Source of the DNA: Stereum hirsutum FP-91666 SS1
Taxonomy: Eukaryota > Basidiomycota > Agaricomycetes > Russulales > Stereaceae
Reading direction: 5' to 3'
DNA: 64,000 nucleotides
NCBI RefSeq assembly: GCF_000264905.1
Contig: NW_006763152.1
Location: forward strand, 555,173 to 619,172
Within the stretch, counting starts at the first letter, position 1. Every line of letters begins with the position of its first letter. Of this stretch, positions 22,350 to 34,070 are shown in pieces. Under the pieces are notes generated by a model. The model was not told the DNA's origin, did no database searches, and saw only the letters and a list, made by a program, of their open reading frames with translations. The position numbers and the translations under genes are program-made.

Positions 22350-25300
22350 GCGGGAAAGCATGCTCCGGAACAGCGCGTCTGGGGCGCTCTTTGTAAGAGC
22401 GCCTGTGTCGGTCAGCTCTGCGCCCGTTGGTTCGTTATTCCTGGTCAAGTAGGACAGCCCTTCTGTGTGGTATCCCGTCCCGCTACGCGTCACTAGATCA
22501 GGAAACGAGGCTCTCACAACACCCTCATGCCTTTTATGGACGACTAATGGAAGGTACGGTATCATGTGGCTGTCTCGGAGACGGTCTCGTCCCGGATGCA
22601 CCGCCCACATTTCCCGACACAATCCTATAACCCAGTGACGTACTCTATAGACTCTATGCGTGAAACCTTGGAAGAGCGAAGAGTGCACTCAGGATATTTA
22701 CAGAGGACCTAAGGATACCATACACTACTGGATCCATCCTCTTGCGAATGAGTATCCATGCTGCGTTTTTCTGCGCGAGCCACACTTTTCGTTATAACAA
22801 TACTTGATGTGTCAATCGCACTATAGAGTGACTCAGTGCTCAAAGGGCTACATTAATGCGATTTTGCTTCATCGCAACTGTGAACATGAGTCGCGTTATA
22901 ACAGACATAGTTATCGGCCGTCTTTATTGTTCTACCTTCCTTCCAGTGTTAGCCAAAGGACGTGCCATCGAGCGCGGAAAAGCGCCAAAAGTAGCACGTC
23001 GACTTTCGAAAGAGCTTAGATCGTCCCGTAGGGGTGTAGCAGGTTCCTTATTCCTCCTACAGACTCCGAACAGCGAGCACGCTCGATAACGTGGGTGAAC
23101 TCGAGGAATACAGCGCTGCCTTCGGAGTGAGAGTACGGTCGATGTCACTCTTTTTTGGTCGCTGTGAGCTGCATTGACATCCTCGTAGTGTATCCAGACA
23201 TTTGTGGGCACCGCTTCTAGGCGTTTCTTGCTGTCCTCTATCAATATCATGTTTCTCAGCGGCAGGGACGCACCAGTATTATTCCCAGATATCTATCCGC
23301 GTGTTCAGAAACGCGTAGGCATGATATTGATTTCACTGCTCTACAGTACCGGAGGTGCTAATGCCGTTCTCGAAAGCGCTCGGGTTCTTCCTTTATACAC
23401 ATGGAAACCCATGATAAATCGGTCATTGCGGCCAGAAAATGGTGCGTATATCGTTACTTTTACTCTACTGGTATGGCGCACAGTGAAAGCGGCCACACCC
23501 ATGATACGATATATCTCCATGTGCATTCGTCAACCGACAGTGATGCACTGTATCAGGGACGTGCGCCCTCTCAGTCGGGATATTTGTCACTATAAGGCCT
23601 CTACGCCCATTCCTTTGTGGCGTCTGATGGAATGGCAGTGCCCCGTCAGCCTCTCCCGCCCCTCCAGACGCCGCAAACGGAAAGAACGAGGCTCGCAACG
23701 CCTCCGCTTCTCTATTGGAAGCGGCCAACCGATGATTGCTCCTGATTGCCCAGGATAGTCGATAAGTTCATCATTGAGATGCAGATCGAGACGGATCAGC
23801 AGGCTGTACCCATGAAACGTTATCATGTACAGGCACTGAACCCATTGAAAACACATACACATGCATTGTGGACCTCGCCTTCTATCTATCGTTGTGCGCA
23901 TTTATAGCGTATATTTGCATTCCAATAGTTGCGCCGGATCTCACCGTATGGTATTCGCTTTTGCACTACCCTCTCCAGATGTAATTGTTCGCCAATGATG
24001 CAGGTCATTACTGCTTATGGCGGAACGCCGCATGGCCTAGTGGATAGTGAATACACCTGGGTGAATGTAGGAGATCACTCTGATAGATCGGAACAGCCTT
24101 TCAGTGTTCTACGATGTTTTCAGGTCGATGACGAGCTGCCGTGAAGCAGAAACCTGTTTGATATTTGTATAGGATCGATTGGTGCCTGTCATCATCGAAA
24201 GCGAGCTTATGCTTTGAGAACCAATGACCAAGTCATCAGCAGAACATTGTACAGTACCTGGCCCTGATGCTCTCTTACAGTTCTCTGCGCTATGCAAGGG
24301 TCTGCGCTCACTGTGATATTATCACAGTCCCAAAGTTCTACGAGACTTGGCGGTTCTACTTTATGCTTGCAAAATATTGACTACATATCACTGCGCACGC
24401 GCTCTTCGAGCCATCTGACGCAGGATCATGTACCGAATAAAGTAGCTCGAAACGCAGGTATTCTGTGTCAGGGAAGATTAGGTGTCACCGTCCCACTATC
24501 AACTCATATGGATAGTATTTGCTCTTCATGCCTTTGCAAAAACGGAAGGACTAACAGTGTACCGCCGCTCTGCCCTTGTGATCTTCATGAGTTCCCCATT
24601 TTTGTTGACCTCCGGGCGCAGTTTTTCCCGAGAGATCTCCCTAGTCGATTGCTGATGCGCTCACAGTGTGAGCAGCATTCAAAGATATGATGACTGATCA
24701 CGGTTCCGGCTTTCAGCCTCAAGGCCCCATTTAGTATCTACAACGTCCATCGCCTCCAGATGTATCTCGAGGGTCTAATGCACTGCACCTCATACAGCAA
24801 TAGATTAGTTGCTTTTTCAATAGCATCTCTGGTAACAGGAGAATGGTTTGAAATAACCGACGGGCATAATGTTCATCGCATGGCGTTGGTCAAAGGTACC
24901 TATCGAAATTCGCACCCTGTCTAGACGAATGTATATATTCGGCACGTAACCCATCACATGCATTACAACTTGCGCTTTCACCATCGGTCCACTGTCCACA
25001 GTTATCTGCTACAAGAGCTTTGTTTGACTTTCACCACTACAACCCGCACCTGTCTCGATCATTTTCATCATCACAGCCGTATAATCCGACATGACGACCA
25101 ACAGAACCAGCAAAAAGCAACGTCCTCAACCCTTGCCTCAGTGCGGTATTTTCTTTTGAAGTCGAACTTCGGTGGTATACTCACGCTCTCTCTCATACAT
25201 AGGATGAAAAGCTCAACCATTCCTCCATTGTGAGATTCCTCTTTCTCTCGACATTATGAGTACTCAATTTTATGATATTCTCCCTAGAGACCTCACCAGT

Positions 25301-27753
25301 CTTTTTGCCCTCATCATTGGGATTTCCACGTACCCTGACATGAGCGGACTGAGATCATTGCCCGGAGTCAAAGCCGACGTCGACTCGATGAAAGCCTTTC
25401 TAGAGGACATGAATGCCCCCTCTGACCGCATCCATACGATACAGAACGAGGAAGCCACATCTTCTGCTATATACCAGGCTCTCAAGGATATTACCAAGAA
25501 CAAGAATATCGGGAGGAACGACCCTATCCTCATATACTTTGCTGGACATGGAGCAAAGGCCGACATCACGAGCGAAGGAAACTTTCTTTCAAGCGTTCGC
25601 ATGCTTTGCCCATACAATTTTGCTCGACGGAACGATGGTGTCTCGCTCAAGGATGGTACCCCAAATGATGACGCTGCTCCGGGAAGGAATGGTGCGGCGA
25701 GCGAGAATGGAATTACCGACGCAGTATTGGCGGACATTTTGAACGATATATCCCGCGCGAAGGGAAACAACATTGTTAGTGCCATCAATTTCGATCGTCC
25801 CTTTTGTAGCTAATGGTATCTTCTGAGACAGACAGTCATCATGGACTGTTGTTACTCAGGGTATGGAACCCGAGGCACAGTTAGCCTTCGTTCTAAGGCG
25901 AATCCCAGACATGTCGCCGAGAGCCGCTCCAAAGTGGCGCTCTGCGATAAATTGAAGACAATGTTTCAATATTCGGGTGTATTTTCCCATACCCTTCTCG
26001 CAGGTTCTGGTATGGAGCAGCCAGGAAATGAGAAGCCCGATGGAGGGGCGTTCACAAAAGCATTGATCGATGTTCTCAAAACACTCAAAAAACGCAACAT
26101 CACATACAGGGAACTGATTGAAAACATGGAGGACCTTAACGAGTAAGCACTGCATATCTCCCAGTATGATAGATAATTCATAATACTGAATGCGATAATT
26201 TATCTGCCTCCGCGTTGGACGCAGTCAGTACCCACAGTGTGTCGGGAATAATCAGAACAGATATCTGTTTTCGATGCAGAGCAATTTTCGAGAACATGAC
26301 CTCTACAAGGTCAAACTGAAGAAGTGTGGCAGCTCTACGTCTTCTTCCAGTCCCAACAATATTCCGTAAGTGTGATATCTCCCATTGATGTTAACGTGGT
26401 GCAGAGACCGTGATTAACTCGTAGATGTGGACATCGTTTTGCTTTTTCACCCAGACGGGATCATCAGGAACTTGTGACATATCATCTTACCGTTGGCACA
26501 GCATACGGGATCACCAAAGAGTCCAAATTCAACGTTTATACAACGATGGACACCAAGAAGCTACCCCTCGGCGAATTCACCGTCCGGAATGTCACGAATT
26601 ATACCACCGATTTGGTACTTACGACCTCCTCTACTACCGGGAAAGTCTTTCCGCAAGTAGCATACGCATCGAGAACTCGGCTAGGGAATGACTTCCAAAT
26701 AACGATCCCAAAGGAGCTGTCGTACATCGAGGAATTCGTCCAGGAAAATCTTGGGAAACACAGAAACATTTCCGTCACCACCGTTACAGGGGTCATTCCG
26801 AAGCTGACGCTAGTGGCTACGAGCAGGAATTTGGTCGATTTCGAAGTCAATAACGAGACGTGCCACAAATACGAGGTTACACGCCTTTGCCGCACAGTAA
26901 AATGTCATACCAAAAGGTCTTCGACTATCAACGAAGTCATTTCCGTCATCTCTGGTGCAGCCGACTTCTTCACACATTTGGATCGCTTCCCGACTACAAG
27001 CCAGTATTTTGGTAGCGAGAGGAGGAACGTGTTCCTACGCTGTTACGCTCTAGAGGAAGGCGATATTGATGATGTGCATGTTATGAAGCACAAAGACCCC
27101 GCGGTGGATCTCATCACGAGTGACGTATTGGAGTGTCCAAGTGTCCCGGAGCCACTTGGATTCGAGGTTGAGAACAGAACAAATGATTCTCTATATGTGG
27201 CCTTGCTTTACTTCGACATTGGGGACCTGAGCATCAGTAAGTAGACGTGATATTACGGACCACAATCTTGATACGATATATACAACTCACTTTGATCTCC
27301 GCTACAGGGTTATTCTACCAACCAGGAACGGCCAAGCACGGTCATGTAGATCCATCTATTGGACCTAACGGCCAACTCACCATTGGTTACGGATCCAGTG
27401 GTTGGAGGCCACAATGCTTTCACCCACGCGAGGGCCGACCAGTCGACGTCGGGTTTTTAAAACTCTTCGTTTCGACCCAATGGGTCGACTTCTCCGATAT
27501 AGAGCAGGCTTCACCCTTTGATGGCTATCCCCGAGGTCGCACCTCACACTCTCAGCCTTACATCTCTCCAAACACGCCATGGGACTCTATCTCTGTGCCA
27601 GTTGTACAGCGGAGTGCTCCAGCGACATCTAGGAACAGCGGTCATACCGATGACGACCGCGAACGGAAAATACCTCCAAGTAGTGAGTGTATCTTTGTTT
27701 CAGCATACTACGCAGTGATAACTGATTTTTCGTAGGTAAACACATGTTGTAGA
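22350..27753. repeat. right arm of the inverted segmental duplication
   Basis: This is the counterpart, in opposite orientation, of 2492 to about 7500. It holds the right caspase gene and about 2.9 kb of upstream DNA with patches matching the left arm. The two arms are separated by about 15 kb containing the GH28 gene, the CACTA-like element and the ligase relic. Confidence 0.7.
25256..27753 (+). CDS. caspase-domain (peptidase C14) protein, right copy
   Basis: Paralogue of the gene at 2.5-5.1 kb with the same intron positions. The first main exon ends at 25,774 after GNNI; the next starts at 25,832 with VIMDCCYSG. The catalytic His is in ILIYFAGHG (residue 98) and the catalytic Cys in DCCYSGYG. 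The linker exon has YPQCVGNNQNRYLFS, and the C-terminal half repeats the left copy's LGFEVENR..DSLYVALLYFD, GYGSSGWRP and LKLFVSTQWVDFSDI. The gene is open and correctly spliced throughout, ending about 27,753 (or 27,737 if the last intron is retained). An upstream ATG at 25,091 begins a leader (MTTNRTSKK...PQC) that matches the left copy and may be a first exon. Family knowledge links fungal C14 proteins to cell death and proteostasis; the actual substrate is unknown. Confidence 0.82.
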
Positions 27754-28093
27754 TGAAGAAACTCATAGGTTTATGTCGGGGAGATAAGTAGATGGAAACG
27801 TATGCGCGAGCTGAAAGGTTTCTCACACCTAATGATAGCAGTCATCGCTAGCGCAGGTGGTAGCCCGCTGTTCGGAAATAGCTTAATATTGTGATAATCA
27901 TTGCCTGTCTTATGTTGACCAGCTCTATAGCATTCTCATGTGTATCTAGTCATGATTAGCGAAGCATTACTAGAGGCCTATGCGATTCGGGAGCTCGCCG
28001 CCATCCTATTCAGGGCCATGCTCAAGTGCTTTGGGTACTGATGCCATATCTTGAAGTTCATCATACTTACTGTATCTTATTCCTTCCGATATA

Positions 28094-28360
28094 CTGTACT
28101 TTTTCGACCAAAGGTTCATCAGAAATGTACGTCACCCATCAGTTTCGCCCCGGTCACGGTTCAGAGACCGTGCGTGAGCGTGACGGGACCCGTAAATAGT
28201 TCAGAAAACAACGTAGGCGCTTGCAAAAATGATCATTTTGCGCAAGCGCCTGCCGAGGTCACTGTTCGCTCACCATGCGTTATGCGTGAGGTCACGCAGG
28301 ATTTTGTTCGGTTCACCAGCGCGGAGAACGCGTGACGAACCTTTGGTCGAAAAAGTACAG
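28094..28360. mobile_element. 267-bp MITE with 24-bp perfect TIRs, TA target site (Tc1/mariner type)
   Basis: The ends are perfect 24-bp inverted repeats starting CTGTACTTTTTCGACCAAAG, flanked on both sides by TA (28,092-28,093 and 28,361-28,362), the Tc1/mariner target site. The interior has no ORF of use but forms further hairpins, the strongest being GGCGCTTGC...GCAAGCGCC at 28,216-28,250 around AAATGATCATTT. Perfect TIR identity suggests fairly recent mobility. Confidence 0.85.
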
Positions 28361-28404
28361 TAGTAGACAAACATACGTATGCTGGTGAACTTCATGCAGT
28401 AGAT

Positions 28405-28674
28405 TTAATCTACAGGGTCTTGCTCTTCTAAGCTGTGTAGGGTCGCGCCAAGGTCGCGGGGCTGTCCCGGGTTGGTCTCGGGGCGTACATACGTATGGTA
28501 GAACCCACGGAGGTGGTCGGAACTTGAAGTCCGATCTCCCGTCTGCCACGTGAACAATGTTCCGTTGATTGATCCGGCGGCTACAAAAAAACCTCCTGTC
28601 GCCAGGAACGACACGTTCGAGACCCTCGACAGCAGCGTCGACTCCTCCTGGCCTTTCCAAAATGAAATCCACAA
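28405..28674 (-). pseudogene. WD40-like C-terminal gene remnant
   Basis: A minus-strand open stretch of 89 codons contains VSNVSFLATGGFFVAAGSING followed by a TLFTWQTGD-like ending. This has the look of one WD40 blade (conserved V..V.F...G..VA.GS.DGT...W). No further blades or upstream exons are seen before the GH131 promoter, so it is probably the orphaned 3' end of a WD40 gene. The adjacent MITE ends only 45 bp away. Confidence 0.35.
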
Positions 28675-28898
28675 GACTCATCGTGAAAAAACATACCGAA
28701 CACGACACATGGCTGCACAAGGCAGCGACCATCGATATAGCGACATAACTGCGCAAGACATACGTATAACATCCTCCGACCTCATCATGTCGTCCGATTC
28801 AGAACACCAGTCTTTCCTCTCTTTCGCCTTTGTCTCTCTCACTCCCATTCTTCAAGAGAAACCTTCCATTCTCGCTGGCGATTTTTCTGCGTATCGAG

Positions 28899-28907
28899 TA
28901 TTTAAAG
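28899..28907 (+). promoter_or_regulatory. putative TATA-like element of the GH131 gene
   Basis: TATTTAAAG lies about 190 bp upstream of the GH131 start codon, followed by a pyrimidine-rich leader typical of fungal 5' ends. Confidence 0.35.
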
Positions 28908-29096
28908 CCTGCTTAGCCAGTTCTCCCGACGCGTCAACGCTATTGCCATACATTCGTTCTTCTGTGACACTCTTTTGAGCCTTTGCTTTGTAACCCACTC
29001 GTCGTCGGCGGCCAACCGACTCCTTTTCTTCGCATCCTACTTAACCACATAACCACAACCTCAACCTACTCTTTCACCATTGAAAAGTTGATCAAG

Positions 29097-31888
29097 ATGA
29101 AGTCCGCGATCCTCTCCGCCCTCGCTCTTTCCGCCGCGTCCGCTAAAGCTGGTACCGTCCTCTGGGATGGGACGTTCAACTCTTCGTTGTACGTTCCCTG
29201 CATCATTTAGTAAATACTGCGCTAATTTATAATCGCAATTGTCGTTTTGTTAGTGTCGTCGATGACTTTGATCTGTGGTCATTCAGCAATCAGATCGCGC
29301 CTTATCAATGGTACGTCCCCGCTCCCTTCTCCGCTACCGTCACCCAGCATGCACTAGCTCCTCCTCCTCCTTCCCTCCACCTTCCACCTTCAGACTTCCT
29401 AATTCTTTCATGACTATGCCGCTTACATTTTCCACTCTCCATGACATGGACTAACATGTGGTGCCATAGGTACATCCATGGCGACTCGGCTACATCTGAG
29501 TACCTGGACGTCTCTTCTGATTATAAGAACCCTGTGGATACGACAGATGCACAGGGTATCAAAATTACTATCGTACGTCTCCCTTCGCACTCATACCATC
29601 CGTATTTATCCCCGATCAACTCGTTCCAAGTATTCATCTCTCTTGTTCAACATGTACATACCTCTCGCCTGTCCCGTCCTTTCGCCACCACATATATCCT
29701 TTCACCTGCCGTATCAATCTTAAATTTCACTCCATTTGGTGGCTTATCCTTGCCCTCTACCCTACTCTAGGACGGAACTTCGTTCTGGGAAGGCCAAACC
29801 ATGGAGCGTTCCGAGATCATCCCCCAGACGTCGGAGGACTTGGGTGCGGGACATCTATACTACCATTTCTCGCTCAGTACGTCCGAGACGAACGCGCCGA
29901 ACGCGGCGTTTGAGCATCAGATCGCTTTGTACGTGCCTTCCTCGTCTCTTCCCTAGTACCTGCCTCCCATCCCTTGCCCTCTCAATCACAAAAATCCCAA
30001 TCCAATCCACCTCTGAGTTATTGTCACGCACAGAGCATTCTGATATTCATGCGCGTTTTATGGTCTATAATAGTTTCGAGAGCCACTTTACGGAGATCAA
30101 GTATGGCCTCTTATCCAGCGAGTCCAGTGGCACGGATAATACGCTCCGGTGGATGGCAAATTCCGAAACTCAGTGGAGTACGGATTTGGTGCCTGGGCAG
30201 TGGTATAACTTGTGCGTATTCTTTTGCCCTTCTTCGTAACCATTTCTATCTTTACCTCGCTTTTATTTCTTGAACTTCTTGAAACCACGTTCCATACTGT
30301 TTTGTGTCTCTCTCGTCCTGCCGTTCAGACCAAGTACTGACCCTTCAATTTATCTGCTATTCACTATGAAAACAGCGCCTATGACATCGACTTCGACGCC
30401 GGGACAGTCGGTCTCTGGGCCTCGAACGGCTCAGACGCGCTCACACAGGTCGTGCAGGCAGTGACGGCGAGTACTTCGTCGAATTCTGCGGATTGGTACG
30501 TTGTTTCTTCTTCGTTCTTAGTACCTCCCTTCCACCCCCCATCTCCAGTTCGTTGCCTGCCTCTCCTTATCAATCCTCTTCGTTCTGGTAACTGACATCT
30601 ATATCCTCAAATATAATCTTCTCCTCTCTCATATCTTTCATTTGATCCAAACCCTTTCGTTCCCTACCATATCTCACTTCGCAATAGGCACATAGGCCAG
30701 CTTCGCCTTCCCAACGGCGGTTCGGACGCAGACGCCGAAGACTGGTTCTGGTCCGGTATATATGTCGAATCGGGCGATTTGACGACGGATCTGGCGGGGC
30801 CAAATGCGGGGACCGCTAGTTCTGCTGGTTCATCCTCGGCAGTGTCGAGTAACGTGGCAAGCTCTAGCGCCGCTGCATCCGCTACAAGTTCTAGTGCTGT
30901 GGTGATCGCCTCCGCGAGTGCTGTGGCCACGGCATCTTCTACCGCGAATACATCCTCATCGAGTGTCATCGCCTCCTCTTCCGCCGCTCAATCTACCACC
31001 GCTATCCCTACATCCGCAACGTCATCGTCCAGCCTCGCAACAACCCCCTCCGTATCCTCCTCATCCTCGTCTTCTGCTCCCTCCACTACTACCTCCGTCG
31101 ACCCCTGCGCTGGCGCTCCAGATGTTTCCACCAGCACGACCGTTCCTTCATCCTCAGTCGTCCCTGCCGTTTCGTCTTCTTCTTCCGCTGCGGTAGGCGG
31201 CCCATCTATCTCCATCATTTCTTCAGCTGGTGCCAGTACCGCCGCCGCCGCTACTACTACTGCTAGCGCTAGTGTCGATCCCTGTGCGGGCGAGGGAACT
31301 AGTGCGGCCGGTGCTGCCTCCCCGTCCAGTAGCACCACCCCCGCAGTTTCTGTCCCCTCCTCCGTCTCTACTTCTACGAAAGTCGTGGCTACTTCATCAA
31401 CTGCCAGTGCTTCAACTGCTTCCGGCTCCTCCGACCCATGCACAGAAACCTCCGAAGGCGAAGTCAAAAAACGCTCCGAGGCGCTTAGACGGCAAGAAAC
31501 GGCGAAGAGGGACGACGTGTTTGAGTATCAACGCGATGCAGAGATTAGGGAGGCGATGGCAAGGCAGGCTGCGGCGAAAAGAGATGATGAGATTGAGAGG
31601 AGGAGGGATGTAGAGATCAGGGCGGCGATGAAGAGGCAGGAGCAGGCTAGACGTGACGATGAGGCGGAGAGAAAGAGGGATTTGCAGAGGAGGAATGCCA
31701 TGGAGAAGCGGGTTAGAGCGTTCAGAGAGGATATTCAAGAGAGGAAGAGGGATGAGACGATGAGGAGGGGGTTGGAGGAGATGGTTAGGAAGAGGGGCGT
31801 GACTGGGGCGAGGGTTGGATTGAAGGGTTCGAGAGCAAGTGGAAGTACAGGGGCGAGAAGGCGAGGACGATGGGGGGTTACGAACTAA
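29097..31888 (+). CDS. secreted glycoside hydrolase family 131 protein with a Ser/Ala linker and a charged 24-residue repeat tail
   Basis: Seven exons (29097-29188, 29254-29310, 29470-29572, 29771-29928, 30074-30211, 30376-30495, 30688-31888) join in frame to 622 residues. Residues 1-18 are a signal peptide with cleavage likely after AKA. Residues 19 to about 260 are a GH131 domain: TVLWDGTFN, WSFSNQIAPYQWYIHG, ERSEIIPQT, EHQIAFFESHFTEIKYG, WYNFAYDIDFDAGTVGLWAS and DWFWSGIYVESG. GH131 enzymes are fungal-type endo/exo beta-1,3/1,6- and beta-1,4-glucanases acting outside the cell. The domain normally ends the protein or is followed by a CBM1; here a 200-residue Ser/Ala/Thr-rich linker leads to a very charged tail with four 24-residue repeats (nt about 31,505-31,792) beginning KRDD, KRDD, RRDD and FRED. 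These dibasic sites resemble Kex2 cleavage sites. The catalytic role is well supported by family; the tail's role is unknown. Confidence 0.88.
31505..31792 (+). repeat. four 72-bp (24-codon) coding repeats in the GH131 tail
   Basis: Each unit has the form [KR]RDD.xE..RD.EIR.AM.RQ..A and spans 24 codons without indels. The first three units start with KR or RR followed by DD; the fourth is more divergent. Preceding KKR and following RKR give additional dibasic sites. Confidence 0.75.
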
Positions 31889-32325
31889 CCGAGTCGTGGC
31901 CTTTCATTCAAGTAGTCGATCTATGTGGCCTTTTCCTTGTTCATTTAGTTTCATGTTTTTGGTACACCTGCGGCCGAGCCGCGTCACTATTCATCGGTTT
32001 TTCGTCGACGTCCAAGTGCTCTCAATAGTTATCGTGTTTCTTGAAGTGTCTAATGGGCTGACTTCAAATGAATCACGTACATCAGTTGACTAAACGCATT
32101 GCTTGGGAAATAGCCCTGTTGGCGTGTCACATCAAGGAGGAGCGATCGCACAGTCGGGGGGAGTAGGAACTACATTGCATATGGATCCGCTATATATATA
32201 GATATATACTGGTACATGAAAGGCAGTATGTAGGATTCAAGGCCATGGTATATAAGTAGTTTTGTTTCTGAACGAGAACATAGTGGATTGAAGTATAAAT
32301 ATGATGGAAAGTAAGTGCCCCGAAA
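31889..32325. other. convergent spacer
   Basis: 3' flanks of the GH131 gene and of the minus-strand membrane protein gene. An AT microsatellite-like patch (TATATATATAGATATATAC) lies near 32,191-32,210. No gene seen. Confidence 0.45.
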
Positions 32326-33937
32326 TCAATCGAAGTGAGGCATATATCTCGACCACTCTGGTAGTACGTACGCAGCTGCTGGCAAGAACCAAACGCTCCT
32401 GAAGCTTTCCATAACTATGAAGAAACGTGCAAAACAGGAGATGAGAATGCTATAAGCTGCAGCAAAGTTGACTACCACCAATTTGATAGCCACCAGACGG
32501 CTCATCCACGTACTATCCTTCGTATTATGCCCCCTGTGAAGAATCGCAAGTGCCTGCGACAGTGACACAATCAAGCCACACACCACAATACACGAGACGG
32601 ATACGCGCCATATCACGCATTCCACCTGGGTTGGAAAGGGGTAATACCAAGCAGAGATATGCAATGCGCCGTAGAGTGCACCGAAAAAGCTGGAAATCAT
32701 CACCCTAAGACGGCACTGTATCGGATCCGACTGACCCAAGTGGAATGGGTCGGCTGTACCACGAAAGAGGTGGTACCACTTCAGTCGAACAAGGAACGGC
32801 TTCGATGTTCCTTCTTTTTGGAGGTACTTCGATGATACACGGCTAGGATCCTGACCTGCAAGAAGCGTCGCTAGGACATCCGAGTTCCTCGGCATGGGTA
32901 GGGTGGTGGGAACGTCGACGTTGAAAGGCTTCTTCCACCAAAGGGTGTAGGTGATCAGTGCAAAGAGGGTATGAACGAAGGTGTTCAGCTCTAGCAGGCT
33001 GACGGGCAGGTTTTGCGCCAATCGAGTAAGGCATTCCGCGCTGAACCACAGAACTTGGATTAGCGCGAGGCACTTCGCGAGGCTATCGTGCTTGCTTTTG
33101 TCTCGGACCTCTTTCGAGGAGATGTCGGGGATGGAGTCAGGGTCTTTGTCGATGAGGTAGGAGACTCCTTGGGCAGTCAGAGTGGCGAGGGTACCCTGCG
33201 AAGTCTGGAGACAGAAGCCTCCGGTAGATGCGTAGAAACCATGAATGAGGTCCCAGTGGTGACGTCTCCCTTGTACGGACTGTGAAAAAATGAGATTAGC
33301 AGACGCTTCCTTCGTGATTCCATAAGGGTGACTGCGTGGAGAATAACGCACCCCGGTAGAATCAGGTGCGTGATGCGTCGCTATAGAAAATCTGGACTTC
33401 TCGGCAGACTTAGAGAGATTACGCGAGTCAGCGAGAACAAAGACAAAGAGATTTTTCATTCGAATATCTACCTCAGGATCATAGAGCTTTGTTTGAAGTA
33501 GGAGAGGCTTGAAGACTCTTCTTATTACGACCTTGCTCTTCTCCACATTCTGTTTGAACGAATCGCCACCGTGACGTGAGTACGTATGAAAAGGAACGGA
33601 AAAGAGAGGTCCGAAATGTAGGGAGAGAACGTACCGGATCAACAAAAGTTAGACGGCTATTTGCCTCTAAAACCAGTCCTCTCGCATTTTGCCACTCGAG
33701 ATAAGCCGTCATAGTCAACCATTCTGGCGCGAATACACCAACCGCCACCCACTTCGCCTTCTTCGCCCATTTGTGCAGTCTACTGTGATGCTCAGCTGGG
33801 ACGTCGAGGTGCACCGCGCTCAACACGCATATCAAAAGCGTCGAGACGCAGCTCGACAGTAATGAGTATGTACCCCGGTAGGAGGGTTCAGAATACCATC
33901 CGACGGGCGTTGTGGCGTTAGACGGGTCTAAGAGCAT
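32326..33937 (-). CDS. multi-pass membrane protein, fungal-specific family of unknown function
   Basis: Three exons on the minus strand from ATG 33,937: the first ends in FVDP, a short second exon begins NVEKSKVVIRR and ends YDPE, and a long last exon starts SVQGRRHHWDLIHGFYASTGGF. The protein has an N-terminal helix (LLSSCVSTLLICVLSAVHL), a WVAVGVFAPEWLTMTAYLEW segment, and at least four hydrophobic helices near the C-terminus (SSFFGALYGALHISAWYY, VSVSCIVVCGLIVSL, VVVNFAAAYSILISCFA, SVWFLPAAAYVLP). The RGTYSLLSSC..T, VHL, APEW..MTA and HWDLIHGFYASTGGF stretches are typical of a large, uncharacterised basidiomycete membrane protein family. Open throughout and well spliced. Localisation in a membrane is clear; function is unknown. 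Confidence 0.75.
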
Positions 33938-34060
33938 GTGAAACAATGAGTAGTCGGAATGGGGATGAGAGCAGATTTGGTATTATGTGCGGCGGGGAGA
34001 GCCAGCGCGAGGGGAAATCGAAAAGCCGTGGTGCTGCATCGAGACAGAATATGGGCGCTT

Positions 34061-34070
34061 CTATATAGGG
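34061..34070 (-). promoter_or_regulatory. putative TATA box of the membrane protein gene
   Basis: CCCTATATAG on the minus strand about 125 bp upstream of the ATG at 33,937. Confidence 0.4.

Noticed and set aside
30918..31613. Long Pro- or Ala/Glu-rich ORFs overlapping the GH131 linker
   Set aside because: Alternate frames of the repetitive Ser/Ala/Thr linker; only the GH131 frame continues from a recognised domain.
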